Under the pieces are notes generated by a model. The model was not told where the DNA came from, searched no databases, and saw only the letters and a program-made list of their open reading frames with translations. A DNA stretch of 64,000 nt from Kolteria novifilia (GTDB taxonomy: Bacteria > Planctomycetota > Planctomycetia > Kolteriales > Kolteriaceae), in assembly GCA_007748055.1 (NCBI GenBank), contig CP036279.1, positions 930,001 to 994,000 of the forward strand, written 5' to 3'. Below are positions 36,762-45,860 of this stretch, piece after piece (the stretch's first letter is position 1; every line of letters starts with the position of its first letter). Position numbers and translations under genes: made by a program.

Positions 36762-39026
36762 CTACACGTGGTTGCCCACGCCCATCTGTGATCTCACGAC
36801 ATCGACCTCCGTGGCGAGAATGCCTTCGATGGTTGACGAGAGGTTATTCGTCGTGACAAGGCGGTTGTTCCTTACCCTGTGCAGGATATTATTGAGCGAC
36901 AATGAGGTGATCGCCCCCTCCATCGACATCACGCCTAGCTCATAGGTGCGAGTGGTCGAATAGTAGCCCATCGCCCCATATCCCCTAAAGCGGATGGGGG
37001 TCACGACGGTATCCCACTCGATGGCGCAGACGTAGATCCGAATTCGGAAGACGGAAAAAGTCTGGTGGGAGCCCATGATGCCGGTCCAGCTCGTCCCCGT
37101 GATGACAACATTGCTGAACTGCACTTCACAAACGGGACCTTCCACGACCAGGAGCGAGTTGCCTTTGACAAGGAGATCGTAGTCATCATGGTTCGTGGTG
37201 GTCTGACTTCCCTCGGTGACTTGGTTCAAGGATCCGGCGACGGTAAGGCTAAAGTTGCCGGTCGTGGATTTCTGGGAGTCGAGGGAAGAGGACGCGGAGG
37301 AGTCGGGAACGCTGGCGAGCAGGTCGTTCCGAGCTTCTTGCTCACCACCAACGACGATCCGGAAGTTCCCGCCGGATTGCATGAGCTGATCTTCTTCGGC
37401 ATTCCACGTCATGTCTTTCTCGGAGTGCAAAAGAAGCTGCTCTTGGTCGACACGGTAGTCGAACAGGAGGCCGCTAGCGTTCTCCAGCGTTCCTCGTTCG
37501 GACCGGATACTGATGCCGTCGACATGACTCAGCGTCGACCGTGATTCACGCGGTAGATGGTGGGCGTCCGCGAGTGAGCCGAGAATGATCGGACGATCGG
37601 GATCGGCTCCTTCGAAGCCGACGACGACCTCTTGCCCGACCCGCGGGAGCAACAAGGTGCCATGCTGTGGTCCCGCGTTCTTCTGAGTCACTCGCACCCA
37701 GCAAGACTCCTCGTCGGCGGCGCTACCCCAGGGAAGCCTGATCTTCACGCAAGCGTCACCCGCGGTCGTGACGATGTCGGGCTCGTGCCCTACCACAGTG
37801 GCGGTTTGCACGCCGGGAATGGACGGTCGAGGGGTGGTGGAAGCGGGCCGGAACGGGACGTCGATCGGGATGCACTCGAACTCGCAACGATAGGGCTCGG
37901 CTGATCCCATCCCGGCGATGGGGCCCGGGAGACAGATGTTATTGCGAGTGCGCGTGATGAAGTAGGTCCCGGAACTCTCTCCCGCGCCCGTCAGATCGAA
38001 GGCCATACCTGGCCGCAGCGCAACGCAATCGCTAACGCCCCACGCGCGGAGCGCGCCGGAGGTCGATTGTTGACGGCGTACACTCCCGCGGCGCGCTGTC
38101 GCACGCTCGAGTCCGTCTAGTCCGGAGTCGTCGCGAACGCCGTTGGGATCGAGCAACGAGAATCGCTGGGCGACATGCTCTCGTGTTTCCACGATCGCTT
38201 CGCGCATCGGATCATGATCGACTCGCGTCGTTCGGGATCCGAATCGCACCGGCGCGATCGACTCGTCCCAGGCCGTCACCTCCTGATCGATCCGCTGGTG
38301 GTGGCGGTCGTGAATCGCCGCTTTCCACGGCAACGATCGTTCCGACTCTCTCCAACGGAGTATGTGGGGGCCCCTACGTTCGGCATCCTCGTTCAAGGGT
38401 AGGGCGGCGACGACCGACGCGTTGAGGGAAGTTCCCGAGATGTGGATGATTTCCCGTTCGCCGTCGCTCTGAAAGTAGTAATAGATCCCTTCCTCCTCGA
38501 ATCGTCGACGAAGATGGGACCAGTCACTCTCCCGATACTGAGCGGCGTAGTCATACGTCGCTCCTTGTTCGCCGAGTTCGATGGCATAGTCGTAGCCCGA
38601 TAGCGTGGTCGCGATGAGATCGTCGAGGGACGTCTGCCGTGTGATTTTGCTGCGACGACCCATCTCCAGTACCGAACACTTCGGAACAATCGTCAATTCA
38701 CATCGAGCGAATCGCTGATTGAGATCGTCGGGGAGAGCTACCTTGTCTTCGAGCGATTCCCCATGGTCGATTGCGAAGACAATCCCCTGAACTCGACGTT
38801 CCAACTGGTCGACGACGCGAATCGAAAGCTGGACTTCCTCTCCCAGGAGAGCTTCGACTCGATCTCGCTTGTCTCGAGGAGCGACTAGAGTCAACTCGTA
38901 TATCCACCACTGGGAGACCGCCTCGCTTCCCTTCACCTCGAGAACGGAAAGGTCGTCGAACTCGCCCTGAAGGGGCGATCGGAGCATTCGCAAGTCAACG
39001 ATGTTCGACGTCATTGTCTGTTCCAT
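36762..39026 (-). CDS. vgrG: VgrG-type spike protein (second of three)
   Basis: 754 residues from ATG 39026 (MEQTMTSNIVDLRMLRSPL); a frame continues upstream to 39494 but overlaps the preceding gene and is not protein-like. Head signature: SQWWIYELTLVAPRDKRDRV and YRESDWSHLRRRFEEEGIYY. OB-fold/spike signature: GTLLLPRVGQEVVVGFEGAD and PDRPIILGSLADAHHLPRES. A C-terminal extension of about 200 residues starts after GNFSLTVAGSLNQVTEGS and is beta-rich. The gap to the gene upstream is about 100 bp and to the next vgrG about 93 bp, so the three are probably one transcript. Confidence 0.9.
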   Translation of the reverse strand: MEQTMTSNIVDLRMLRSPLQGEFDDLSVLEVKGSEAVSQWWIYELTLVAPRDKRDRVEALLGEEVQLSIRVVDQLERRVQGIVFAIDHGESLEDKVALPDDLNQRFARCELTIVPKCSVLEMGRRSKITRQTSLDDLIATTLSGYDYAIELGEQGATYDYAAQYRESDWSHLRRRFEEEGIYYYFQSDGEREIIHISGTSLNASVVAALPLNEDAERRGPHILRWRESERSLPWKAAIHDRHHQRIDQEVTAWDESIAPVRFGSRTTRVDHDPMREAIVETREHVAQRFSLLDPNGVRDDSGLDGLERATARRGSVRRQQSTSGALRAWGVSDCVALRPGMAFDLTGAGESSGTYFITRTRNNICLPGPIAGMGSAEPYRCEFECIPIDVPFRPASTTPRPSIPGVQTATVVGHEPDIVTTAGDACVKIRLPWGSAADEESCWVRVTQKNAGPQHGTLLLPRVGQEVVVGFEGADPDRPIILGSLADAHHLPRESRSTLSHVDGISIRSERGTLENASGLLFDYRVDQEQLLLHSEKDMTWNAEEDQLMQSGGNFRIVVGGEQEARNDLLASVPDSSASSSLDSQKSTTGNFSLTVAGSLNQVTEGSQTTTNHDDYDLLVKGNSLLVVEGPVCEVQFSNVVITGTSWTGIMGSHQTFSVFRIRIYVCAIEWDTVVTPIRFRGYGAMGYYSTTRTYELGVMSMEGAITSLSLNNILHRVRNNRLVTTNNLSSTIEGILATEVDVVRSQMGVGNHV

Positions 39027-39127
39027 TGAAGTTTCCGCACCGTGGTGCTCGTTGGTGTCCGGCGGATTGACGATGGGTCCAAGAGACTCCCACTGAATCG
39101 GTCGAGACGGTGTCGCGTCGCTTGCCC

Positions 39128-41335
39128 TCACGTGGACATCCGCGTCCCGACGCTGTTCGAACATCCGCAAGATAGATACCTCGCGACGGTGTTCTTCGTT
39201 CGGACAGCGCTTCGCCCGAGCGCACGCAAACAAAACATCGTCTGAACTCCCACGGCGTCGACCCAACTGATCTTGGAGTCGGTCTCGATGAGGGAGCTTC
39301 GCATGGCGAGGTTCGAGTAGTTTCTCTGGTAAAATCCTTTGTTTAACTCCACCGTTACCGCGTGGAGCTGGCCGTCGAAGAGACCCATGTCGACGTCGAA
39401 GTGCGAGATCGGCGCCACGAGTCGAACATCGAAGACCCCAGTGGTTCGAGAGAAACTCGGGGCCACGAGGACGGTCGGACTTAGCATGCACCACACCGCC
39501 GAGTAAGAATGGCCAGCCAAGTCAATTGCGTTGACGTAGACGTACCCTTTCACGGTGATTTGAACGTCTCCGGCGACGTGCTGCACGACCTTGCCGAAAC
39601 GGGTCTCCGTCCAGTTGCCGGAACTCGTCTGAGTGAGGTTCCCGCCGGTCGATCCGCCGTCTCCTCCCACGCCGGAGCCATCGGTGTTCCCATCTAGGAG
39701 GGCGTAACCGACGCTGATGTCGAGATTGCGCCCCGTCACGATCTGATAGTCGTTCTCGGTAAGGAAGTGGGCGTCGCGTTCGGCGTGGACGGTCACTTCT
39801 TCCTGGCCGAGCCGATGGTCGATGGTGAACTTGCTCATGTTCTCGGGACCACCGCCGAGCGAGCGCGACCAATATCCCTGCAAGTGGCGATGCGTCGAGG
39901 GAGCTTCCGGTGGTGGGTTCTTCGCGTTGTAGAGGGAGCCGAGGACGACCGGTCGTTCGGGATCGCCCTCTTCGTACATCACGACGACTTCGTGATCCTT
40001 GCGTGGAAGGAAGACCTCCCCGTAGCCCGCTCCCGCGAGCGACTGCTTGGTTCGCATCCAGCAAGATTTCTTGCCTTGGTCGCGATCCCAGGGAAAGCGG
40101 GCTTTGACGCAAGCCAGGTCGTTGGTGGTCACTTCCTCGCCATGATCGGTCACGACCGTCGCCGTCTCGAGGCTTTCGGCCCACCGCCGCGCGGTCCGTC
40201 GCGGGGTGCGATAGCGGACATCCTTCGGGATCGCCTCGAAGCGGCACGTGTAGGGAGTCGCCTCCCAATAGTCGGAGCCGTGAAGGCTGATTCGCACGCC
40301 GTGCTCGATACGGGTGATGAAGTAGTCGCCGGAATCGGGGCCCGCGTCACCCAGTGTCAGGATGCGTCCGGGCATCAGCCATGAGTAGTTGCTGGTCCCC
40401 TCGGCGCCGAACGCACCCAGCGTTTGCTGCTCGAGACGAACCCGAGCAAGCCGTTCCTTTTCCGGCGTCATGCCGTCGAGGCCGGAGGGATCGTGCTGGC
40501 CGTTTCGGTCGATCTTGCGAAAACGGTGGGCGAACGATTCCCATTCGTCGACCTCGCAGTTCGCGAGCAATGGAAGGTCGTAGCGGACCTCCCGGGATCC
40601 AAAGGTGATGGGCGAGGACTGTTGCTCGCTCTGGGCGAGGTCGGCGTTGGGGGCTTCGTCGTGGTAGTCGTCGAGATGGTATTTCCATGCGACCATGCTC
40701 TGACGCGTGCGCCAGTTGCGCACGTGCGGCTCGACTCCCTGAACACTCGAGGGGAGCTGATCCCGATGCTCGATCGTGGCGGCATGGCGCGAGTCGTCGG
40801 CGAAAACGATCGTGCCTCCATCGTCGTGATCGAACGTGAAATAGCAACCCTCCTCCTCGACGAGTCGTGCGAGATGGTTCCAACTGCTTTCGCCGTACTT
40901 GACGGTGTAGTCGTGTCGCTGATGGGTTTCGTGGAAATGGACACGATGCGGAACCCCTTGGAGATAGGCCCCGAGGATCCCTTTGAGGTCGCTGTCGCTG
41001 ACAATGCGATAGCCGACTTGGTGTTGGAGAAGAGAGGCCTTGGGAACGAGGATCGCTTCATAGTAGCGATACATGGGATCGCTGCCGGCTCTGATGAGTT
41101 CGGTGAAGATGCCATGAAGGTGTCGCTCGGGTTGCTGGTCGACGCGGAGCGAGACGGTCACGTCTCGGCCGAGCAGGTCGGAGAAGGATAGGTCCCGGCC
41201 GATGGGCGTATGCAGAAAGAGTCGGTACTGAAAGAGTTCGGAGACCGCCTCGATTCCCTCGAAGCCGTGGATCTCCGGGCCGAGTTCGTCCAGCGGCGTC
41301 TTCAGGGAAAGATGGACGTTGATCGTTTCGTCCAC
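39128..41335 (-). CDS. vgrG: VgrG-type spike protein (first of three)
   Basis: 735 residues from GTG 41335 with GGAGAA upstream. Head motifs: ELFQYRLFLHTPIGRDLSFS and YGESSWNHLARLVEEEGCYF. The core repeats the pattern GYGEVFLPRKDHEVVVMYEE and GDPERPVVLGSLYNAKNPPP. The C-terminal extension (from GNLTQTSSGNWTETRFG) includes the strand-rich stretch near AGDVQITVKGYVYVNAIDLA and ends with a Cys-bearing tail (YLSCGCSNS). It opens the minus-strand set of three vgrG genes and a kinase gene. Divergent partner genes start about 490 bp away. Confidence 0.9.
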   Translation of the reverse strand: MDETINVHLSLKTPLDELGPEIHGFEGIEAVSELFQYRLFLHTPIGRDLSFSDLLGRDVTVSLRVDQQPERHLHGIFTELIRAGSDPMYRYYEAILVPKASLLQHQVGYRIVSDSDLKGILGAYLQGVPHRVHFHETHQRHDYTVKYGESSWNHLARLVEEEGCYFTFDHDDGGTIVFADDSRHAATIEHRDQLPSSVQGVEPHVRNWRTRQSMVAWKYHLDDYHDEAPNADLAQSEQQSSPITFGSREVRYDLPLLANCEVDEWESFAHRFRKIDRNGQHDPSGLDGMTPEKERLARVRLEQQTLGAFGAEGTSNYSWLMPGRILTLGDAGPDSGDYFITRIEHGVRISLHGSDYWEATPYTCRFEAIPKDVRYRTPRRTARRWAESLETATVVTDHGEEVTTNDLACVKARFPWDRDQGKKSCWMRTKQSLAGAGYGEVFLPRKDHEVVVMYEEGDPERPVVLGSLYNAKNPPPEAPSTHRHLQGYWSRSLGGGPENMSKFTIDHRLGQEEVTVHAERDAHFLTENDYQIVTGRNLDISVGYALLDGNTDGSGVGGDGGSTGGNLTQTSSGNWTETRFGKVVQHVAGDVQITVKGYVYVNAIDLAGHSYSAVWCMLSPTVLVAPSFSRTTGVFDVRLVAPISHFDVDMGLFDGQLHAVTVELNKGFYQRNYSNLAMRSSLIETDSKISWVDAVGVQTMFCLRALGRSAVRTKNTVARYLSCGCSNSVGTRMST

Positions 41336-41827
41336 GGTAGTGTTCTCCAGCGACTATTCGGCGGGGGCTCCGTGGGAACCGAGAAGTCGACCCGGTTGGA
41401 TCCTATCTTGCGACCTTCCCTCCGGAAGTCACGCTCGTGTCGAGCGGTTGGCCGTTCGCTCATACTACGTCAAACGTGGCTAGAATGACGGTGAAGATAC
41501 GATCTCAACTCGGGGATAGCTGATGGTGAGTTAGCGCAAGAGCGTCCACGGAAACGCGCCGCAAGAGTTCGAGGTCCGTTGAGGGGATTCGTCGTAGGGA
41601 TTGGCAAGGCGGTTTTACTCGCGGCTTTTCTCTTCCCGAGAAAGGTTTCCATATATCTCAAGCACCTACGTCGTAGAAGGTAGCGTTGTCACTGTCTGGA
41701 GGATCGAGTGGGCAACCAATCGTTCGACAGTCGATGGACGATCGAGCCTCTCGCGGCGATCACGAACGGTTGCTCGCCTCCTTTCACGCTCGGTCCAACG
41801 CGAAACTCATTGGGGAGGGCCTAACCC
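41336..41827. promoter_or_regulatory. Divergent intergenic region between the vgrG set and the PAAR-like operon
   Basis: About 490 bp separate the start of the first vgrG gene from the start of the small PAAR-like gene on the other strand. Promoters for both transcripts must lie here. An AT-richer stretch near 41560-41670 (including CTATTTCC-like and TATATCTC segments) is the most likely location. I cannot identify sigma boxes or an operator with confidence. No small RNA or coding frame is supported. Confidence 0.4.
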
Positions 41828-42094
41828 ATGTCGATGTACGCATTCACCGGAACGGAAACGATGGGAGCGGTGGGACCCGGGGTCGTGATGTCGGAACAGC
41901 CCATCGTTACTTACTGTGGGTTGCCGTTCGCCACCCAGGGGATGGCGCAAGACATGACCGTGATGGGGCCCGGCGTCTACACTGTCGGCGATCCCATGAC
42001 TTGCGTCATGGGGATGGGCATGGTCTTCCTTGGGCTTCCCAGCACGATGGGCAATATCGTTGGTCCCAGTGGCGCGGACTACATGTTCGGCTGA
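41828..42094 (+). CDS. Small PAAR-like spike-tip candidate
   Basis: 88 residues from ATG 41828, with GGGAGGG about 9 bases upstream. The product is rich in Gly, Met and Pro, with repeated short beta-turn segments (GVYTVGDPMTCVMGMGMVFL then GLPSTMGNIVGPSGADYMFG). Size and composition fit the PAAR-like tip proteins that cap VgrG, but the classic PAAR repeats are not evident, so this rests partly on position facing three vgrG genes. It starts an operon of three genes (next gene 41 bp downstream). There is no leader sequence. Confidence 0.55.
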   Translation: MSMYAFTGTETMGAVGPGVVMSEQPIVTYCGLPFATQGMAQDMTVMGPGVYTVGDPMTCVMGMGMVFLGLPSTMGNIVGPSGADYMFG

Positions 42095-42135
42095 TGGCCT
42101 TTGGGGAACTCAAGACGTCTCGGGGTCGATGAACG

Positions 42136-42741
42136 ATGCAGCAAGATGGCTACAAACCGGCAGTCGAGGACCTTCGGCCGGCGCACGAGGTGCTTACGCG
42201 GGAATTCACCAAGCTCAGCAAGCCCGCCAAGGCCCTCGTCAAGCCCGAGTACAGTTGTGGGGAGTACCTCCGGGAGCTACTGCGTACCCACCTCTTGGAG
42301 GATGGCATCGAGTTCATCGGGCATGCCCTGCCTCTTCGCCATGCCGTGTGGTGGGGTTGCTGCTGTCTCGCGACGGTGACTCCGCCCAAGGCGATGACCG
42401 ACAAGGATCGCCAAGCCTTCGGCGCCTCCTACCGCTGGGTGGTCGAACCGACGGACCGGCACCGCGCCTACGCCGAGAGCATCTCTCGAGTTGTCCTCGA
42501 GGTGACGCCTCCGCTCCTCCTGGCCCGCGCGACCGGCTACCCAAAGTTCAAACTTCCCGACCCCATCAAGGCGCTTAAACGCAACTTCAACAAGGAAGGG
42601 GTCATCACGGCCGTCAATGTCGCGACGGTCGACGCGGAGGAGATCGACGAGATTCGCCGCAAGTTCATCGAGGTCGGACTTGCCGTCTCTCGCAACAAGA
42701 TCGTCTGGCGCAACCCCGGCCAGAACCCGATTCCCCAGTAA
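42136..42741 (+). CDS. Conserved-type protein resembling DUF6931
   Basis: 201 residues from ATG 42136. A recognisable core is the helix-rich segment EYLRELLRTHLLEDGIEFIG followed by HALPLRHAVWWGCCCLATV, in which Trp-Trp and Cys residues follow an invariant-looking ALP..AVWW motif. I recall a similar core in DUF6931 proteins found near type VI-type genes, but cannot confirm it here. The C-terminal half is basic (FKLPDPIKALKRNFNKE). There is no signal peptide, so it is probably cytoplasmic, perhaps an adaptor or chaperone for spike loading (inferred). The stop and the next start are 42 bp apart. Confidence 0.55.
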   Translation: MQQDGYKPAVEDLRPAHEVLTREFTKLSKPAKALVKPEYSCGEYLRELLRTHLLEDGIEFIGHALPLRHAVWWGCCCLATVTPPKAMTDKDRQAFGASYRWVVEPTDRHRAYAESISRVVLEVTPPLLLARATGYPKFKLPDPIKALKRNFNKEGVITAVNVATVDAEEIDEIRRKFIEVGLAVSRNKIVWRNPGQNPIPQ

Positions 42742-42783
42742 CGCTGGATCCAAGACAAACACCTTTGTTCGGAGCCGTTCGCG

Positions 42784-43515
42784 ATGGATTCCGTTGAGTC
42801 GTACGCCCAGTTCGTCGAGAACATGGAGAAGAACAAGCTCGCTCTCGCCCGCATGCTCGATCCCGCCCGCCTGGCGAAGGTGACCGAGCAACTTGACAAC
42901 ATGCACGAGCAACTCCTCAATGGGCTGGTGCAGACGGAAGTGCCGGATCTCGATCCCGCCGTGCTGGAGAAACTTCAAGCGGAAGAGCGAGGTCAGGAAG
43001 TCCTCGACAACATGGACAAGATGCGCGAGGTCATCAAGCTCGCCAAGGAAGGGAAGCTTCCCAAGGACATTCTCCAGGCCAGGAACCTTCCGTGGGTCGA
43101 GTCGCATGAGTGGGAGCTGTTCGGACTGGAACCGGTTGGGGCATCCCCCGAGCCGGCGTCGCGCGTGGACTTCCTCGAGTTCGAGGAGTGGGCCCACTCG
43201 CACTTGGTTTCCGTGGAGGAGATCAATCGCGAATTGGGCCCTCCGCAAGCCGCCCCGCCACCTGAGCAAAGTGCCGAGAAACCAGCCTGGGCCACCAGTG
43301 GTTTGGGAGCTCATTCTTCGTCGGTGACTCCACCCTCGACACCTCCGGCCGCGAAAGGTGAGGAGGGAGCCGGGCAGGAAGGCGCCGACTCGTTCTCCCG
43401 CTGGGTCGACGACGGTAGCGCTGGGAAACCGGAGTCGGCCGACGAGCCGAAAAAGGATGTGGGTTCCGGCGAACGATCGTTCCTCGGCTGGATTTCCTCG
43501 ATTCTCGGACGCTAG
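42784..43515 (+). CDS. Hydrophilic unknown protein, third gene of the PAAR-like operon
   Basis: 243 residues from ATG 42784. The first 110 residues are predicted mostly helical with coiled-coil-like heptads (VTEQLDNMHEQLLNGLVQ and QEVLDNMDKMREVIKLAKEG). The remainder is Pro/Ser/Glu-rich and looks disordered, ending in a short amphipathic or hydrophobic tail (RSFLGWISSILGR). No domain is recognised. Its tight spacing to the upstream gene, and its facing the vgrG set, suggest it is part of the same injection-system module. A role as adaptor or effector-associated protein is only inferred. Confidence 0.65.
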   Translation: MDSVESYAQFVENMEKNKLALARMLDPARLAKVTEQLDNMHEQLLNGLVQTEVPDLDPAVLEKLQAEERGQEVLDNMDKMREVIKLAKEGKLPKDILQARNLPWVESHEWELFGLEPVGASPEPASRVDFLEFEEWAHSHLVSVEEINRELGPPQAAPPPEQSAEKPAWATSGLGAHSSSVTPPSTPPAAKGEEGAGQEGADSFSRWVDDGSAGKPESADEPKKDVGSGERSFLGWISSILGR

Positions 43516-43655
43516 TTGCTCGTCAATGCAACCGTTGCCGGCGCGTGTTCGCGGAATCCTTCCGACCGATGAATGTCGCCACCGCATCAAGATGGTAGCC
43601 TGCTCGTCGTAACGTTCTCGCAACCACGATCCACGAATCCCAACAGACGAGATCC

Positions 43656-45233
43656 ATGACAAGTTCCATCCTTTCTTTCTCGATTTTGGCGATCGCCACT
43701 ACCTTTCAGGCATCCGAACCTGCCGCGGTGTCGGCGCAGGTTTGCGTCGTCGGTGGCTCGCCGTCGGGGATCGCCGCCGCGATCGCGGCCAAGAGGGCGG
43801 GTGCCGAGCGGGTGGTGTTGGTCGAAGAGCTCGGGCACGTGGGCGGGCGAATGTCGGAGACGCTCGGGTTTGGCGAGCAGAACCGAATGAAACCCGCGTC
43901 GCTCGGCGGGCTTTGGAACGAGCTGCAATCGCGCGTGGCGGCTCGCTACGGCAAGCGGGTCTCGACGCCCGAACCGCACGTCATCGAGAAGGTCTTCGAC
44001 GACTGGCTCGTGGAGGAAGGAGTTCATGTGATCAAATCCTTTCCACTACGGGAGGTGACCAAGAAGGGCTCTCGAATCACCCATATCACGTCGAGTGGTG
44101 GTCGCTTGGTGGAGGCGGATGTCTTCGTCGATGCCACCTACACCGGCGATCTCTTGGCGAAGTCCGGACTGACGACGACCATCGGTAGGGAAGCCCGTTC
44201 GACCTACGGCGAATCATTGGCGGGTGTGGTCCTCGCGTTGGAGAATCCTCCGGGTAAGGTGGTCGAGGATATTCATCGAAGTCCGGTCAGTGGGTTCGCG
44301 GAGGATGGATCAACGCTGTTGCCCCACATCTCGGGGCTGACGACCGCGGTCACGCCGGGAGCGGGCGACGATCATTTGCAGTGCTTTAACATGTACGCCT
44401 GCTTCACCAACGACACGTCGAACCGGGTCGATCTCACCAAGCCGGATGACTACCACGACCGCGAGTTCGAGCTTCTCCGACGGGAGATCAAGCGATTGGG
44501 CCGCGTCCCATTCGGCATCGGAGGAGGAGTTCCCCATGGCAAGGCGAAGATCAACGACGGCGTTCCGTTGCTGCTCCATTGGGGGCTCGTGGGCGGCGGC
44601 GACGGCTATGCGCAAGCTTCGGCTGAGGAGAGGCGAACTATTTGGAAGGCGCACCGGGACTACACGCGGCGGCTCCTCTGGTTCTTGCAGCACGATCCCG
44701 CGGTCCCTGAGAAACAGCGTGCTCGATTCCGCGCTTGGGGCCTACCACGCGACGAGTTTGTCGAGAACGGACATTGGCCTTGGGACGTCTATATCCGGGA
44801 GGGTCGCCGGTTGGTGGGTGACTTTATCATGACACAGGCGGACCTGTTCGAGCAAACCCGCAAGAGCGATGCGATCGCCCTTGGATCCTTTCCGGTCGAC
44901 TCGCACGTCGTTCAGCGGCTGGCCTCACCCGATGGCAAGGAGGTGATCAACGAGGGGGGCTACTTGGTCGAGCCACCTCTCTATCAGATTCCCTACCGGG
45001 CCCTCTTGCCGAAGAGAAGCGAGTGCGAAAATCTGTTGGCGCCGGTCTGCATGAGCACCTCCCGCGTCGCGTTTAACTCCCTGCGCGTGGAGCCGACCTG
45101 GATGCTGACCGGCCAAGCCGCCGGAACGGCCGCCGCCATCGCCGCCCACGACTCGATCGTCGTGCACGAGGTTCCCGTGACCCGCATGCAGGGAAAGCTC
45201 CGGTCCGAAGGCATCACTCTGGGCCCTCGCTAG
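43656..45233 (+). CDS. Exported FAD-dependent oxidoreductase
   Basis: 525 residues from ATG 43656 with a leader (MTSSILSFSILAIATTF). The mature protein begins with a Rossmann dinucleotide motif VCVVGGSPSGIAAAIAAKRA and a second motif in VLVEELGHVGGRMSETLGFG, typical of the FAD-dependent oxidoreductase family PF12831 that is abundant in Planctomycetes. The region near LAPVCMSTSRVAFNSLRVEP and GQAAGTAAAIAAHDSI matches the FAD-binding C-terminal part. The substrate is unknown; extracytoplasmic metabolism of plant or algal compounds has been suggested for relatives. Confidence 0.85.
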   Translation: MTSSILSFSILAIATTFQASEPAAVSAQVCVVGGSPSGIAAAIAAKRAGAERVVLVEELGHVGGRMSETLGFGEQNRMKPASLGGLWNELQSRVAARYGKRVSTPEPHVIEKVFDDWLVEEGVHVIKSFPLREVTKKGSRITHITSSGGRLVEADVFVDATYTGDLLAKSGLTTTIGREARSTYGESLAGVVLALENPPGKVVEDIHRSPVSGFAEDGSTLLPHISGLTTAVTPGAGDDHLQCFNMYACFTNDTSNRVDLTKPDDYHDREFELLRREIKRLGRVPFGIGGGVPHGKAKINDGVPLLLHWGLVGGGDGYAQASAEERRTIWKAHRDYTRRLLWFLQHDPAVPEKQRARFRAWGLPRDEFVENGHWPWDVYIREGRRLVGDFIMTQADLFEQTRKSDAIALGSFPVDSHVVQRLASPDGKEVINEGGYLVEPPLYQIPYRALLPKRSECENLLAPVCMSTSRVAFNSLRVEPTWMLTGQAAGTAAAIAAHDSIVVHEVPVTRMQGKLRSEGITLGPR

Positions 45234-45299
45234 CAGACCGTGGAACCTTCACGCGAAGGCGGATTCCAAGGGAGCACGGCACGCTCTTTCGGTTGAGGC

Positions 45300-45355
45300 G
45301 ATGTCCACGCATGGCGTGGGCATGCGTGAGCCGTCGGCAATGGCATGCCCACCCT
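45300..45355. repeat. Dispersed palindrome, CCACGC.../GCGTGGGCAT type
   Basis: CCACGCATGGCGTGGGCATG, followed about 20 bases later by GGCAATGGCATGCCCACC, forms overlapping inverted repeats. It belongs to the same broad family as 3634-3696 and 10609-10637 but is more diverged. Confidence 0.5.
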
Positions 45356-45457
45356 CGACTCCCGCTGGCAATGCATTGCCCTTGAAGGACTCGAGTCAGT
45401 CAGCTTGTTCGCGGGCGTGTTCTTTGGGGACCCAGTTCGACGCCACGAGATAGAGGA

Positions 45458-45847
45458 TCACTCCGTCGGTTTGGGTGGCTTATAGCCGAACTTCGCCTCA
45501 TATTGAGCGGCGAACTTCGCCTCGAGTTCGGGATTGCACGTGAAGCACTGGGAGTCGGGAAGGCTGTGCTCCTCGCACCAGTCGCCCTTTTTCTGGAACG
45601 CGGCGGCAAGCTGCGGACTGCACCGGGTGCAGACCTCCTCGGGAACGCCGTGTTCGACACACCACCAACCACCCTGACTATGTTCGCTTTCGCCGTGGGC
45701 ATGATCGTGTTCATGCGCATGTTGGTGCTCTTCGGCTTCTCCGGCGGCCGAGCCTGTCGATTCGGTCGTCGAACCGCCGCAGCCGACGAACATCACGCTC
45801 GCCATGCCTGTCACTCCCAACGCGATCATTCGCTGCCAACTTGTCAT
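45458..45847 (-). CDS. Metal-binding lipoprotein with WCxEH...CxxC repeats
   Basis: 129 residues from ATG 45847, preceded by AAAGGAAT. A leader ends in the lipobox FVGCGGS. A His-rich linker (EEHQHAHEHDHAHGESEH) is followed by two copies of a Cys motif: WWCVEHGVPEEVCTRC and DWCEEHSLPDSQCFTC. This looks like a periplasmic metal chaperone or buffer (Cu, Zn or Cd; not resolvable). It lies 13 bp after the CzcA/CusA-type pump gene. The same Cys motif appears in the adaptor protein of this cluster, arguing for a shared metal. Confidence 0.8.
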   Translation of the reverse strand: MTSWQRMIALGVTGMASVMFVGCGGSTTESTGSAAGEAEEHQHAHEHDHAHGESEHSQGGWWCVEHGVPEEVCTRCSPQLAAAFQKKGDWCEEHSLPDSQCFTCNPELEAKFAAQYEAKFGYKPPKPTE

Positions 45848-45860
45848 GGACGTATTCCTT

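Noticed and set aside
36762-39494. 910-residue version of the second VgrG
   Set aside because: The extra 156 N-terminal codons overlap the end of the upstream vgrG gene and lack the head motif. ATG 39026 gives the normal start.
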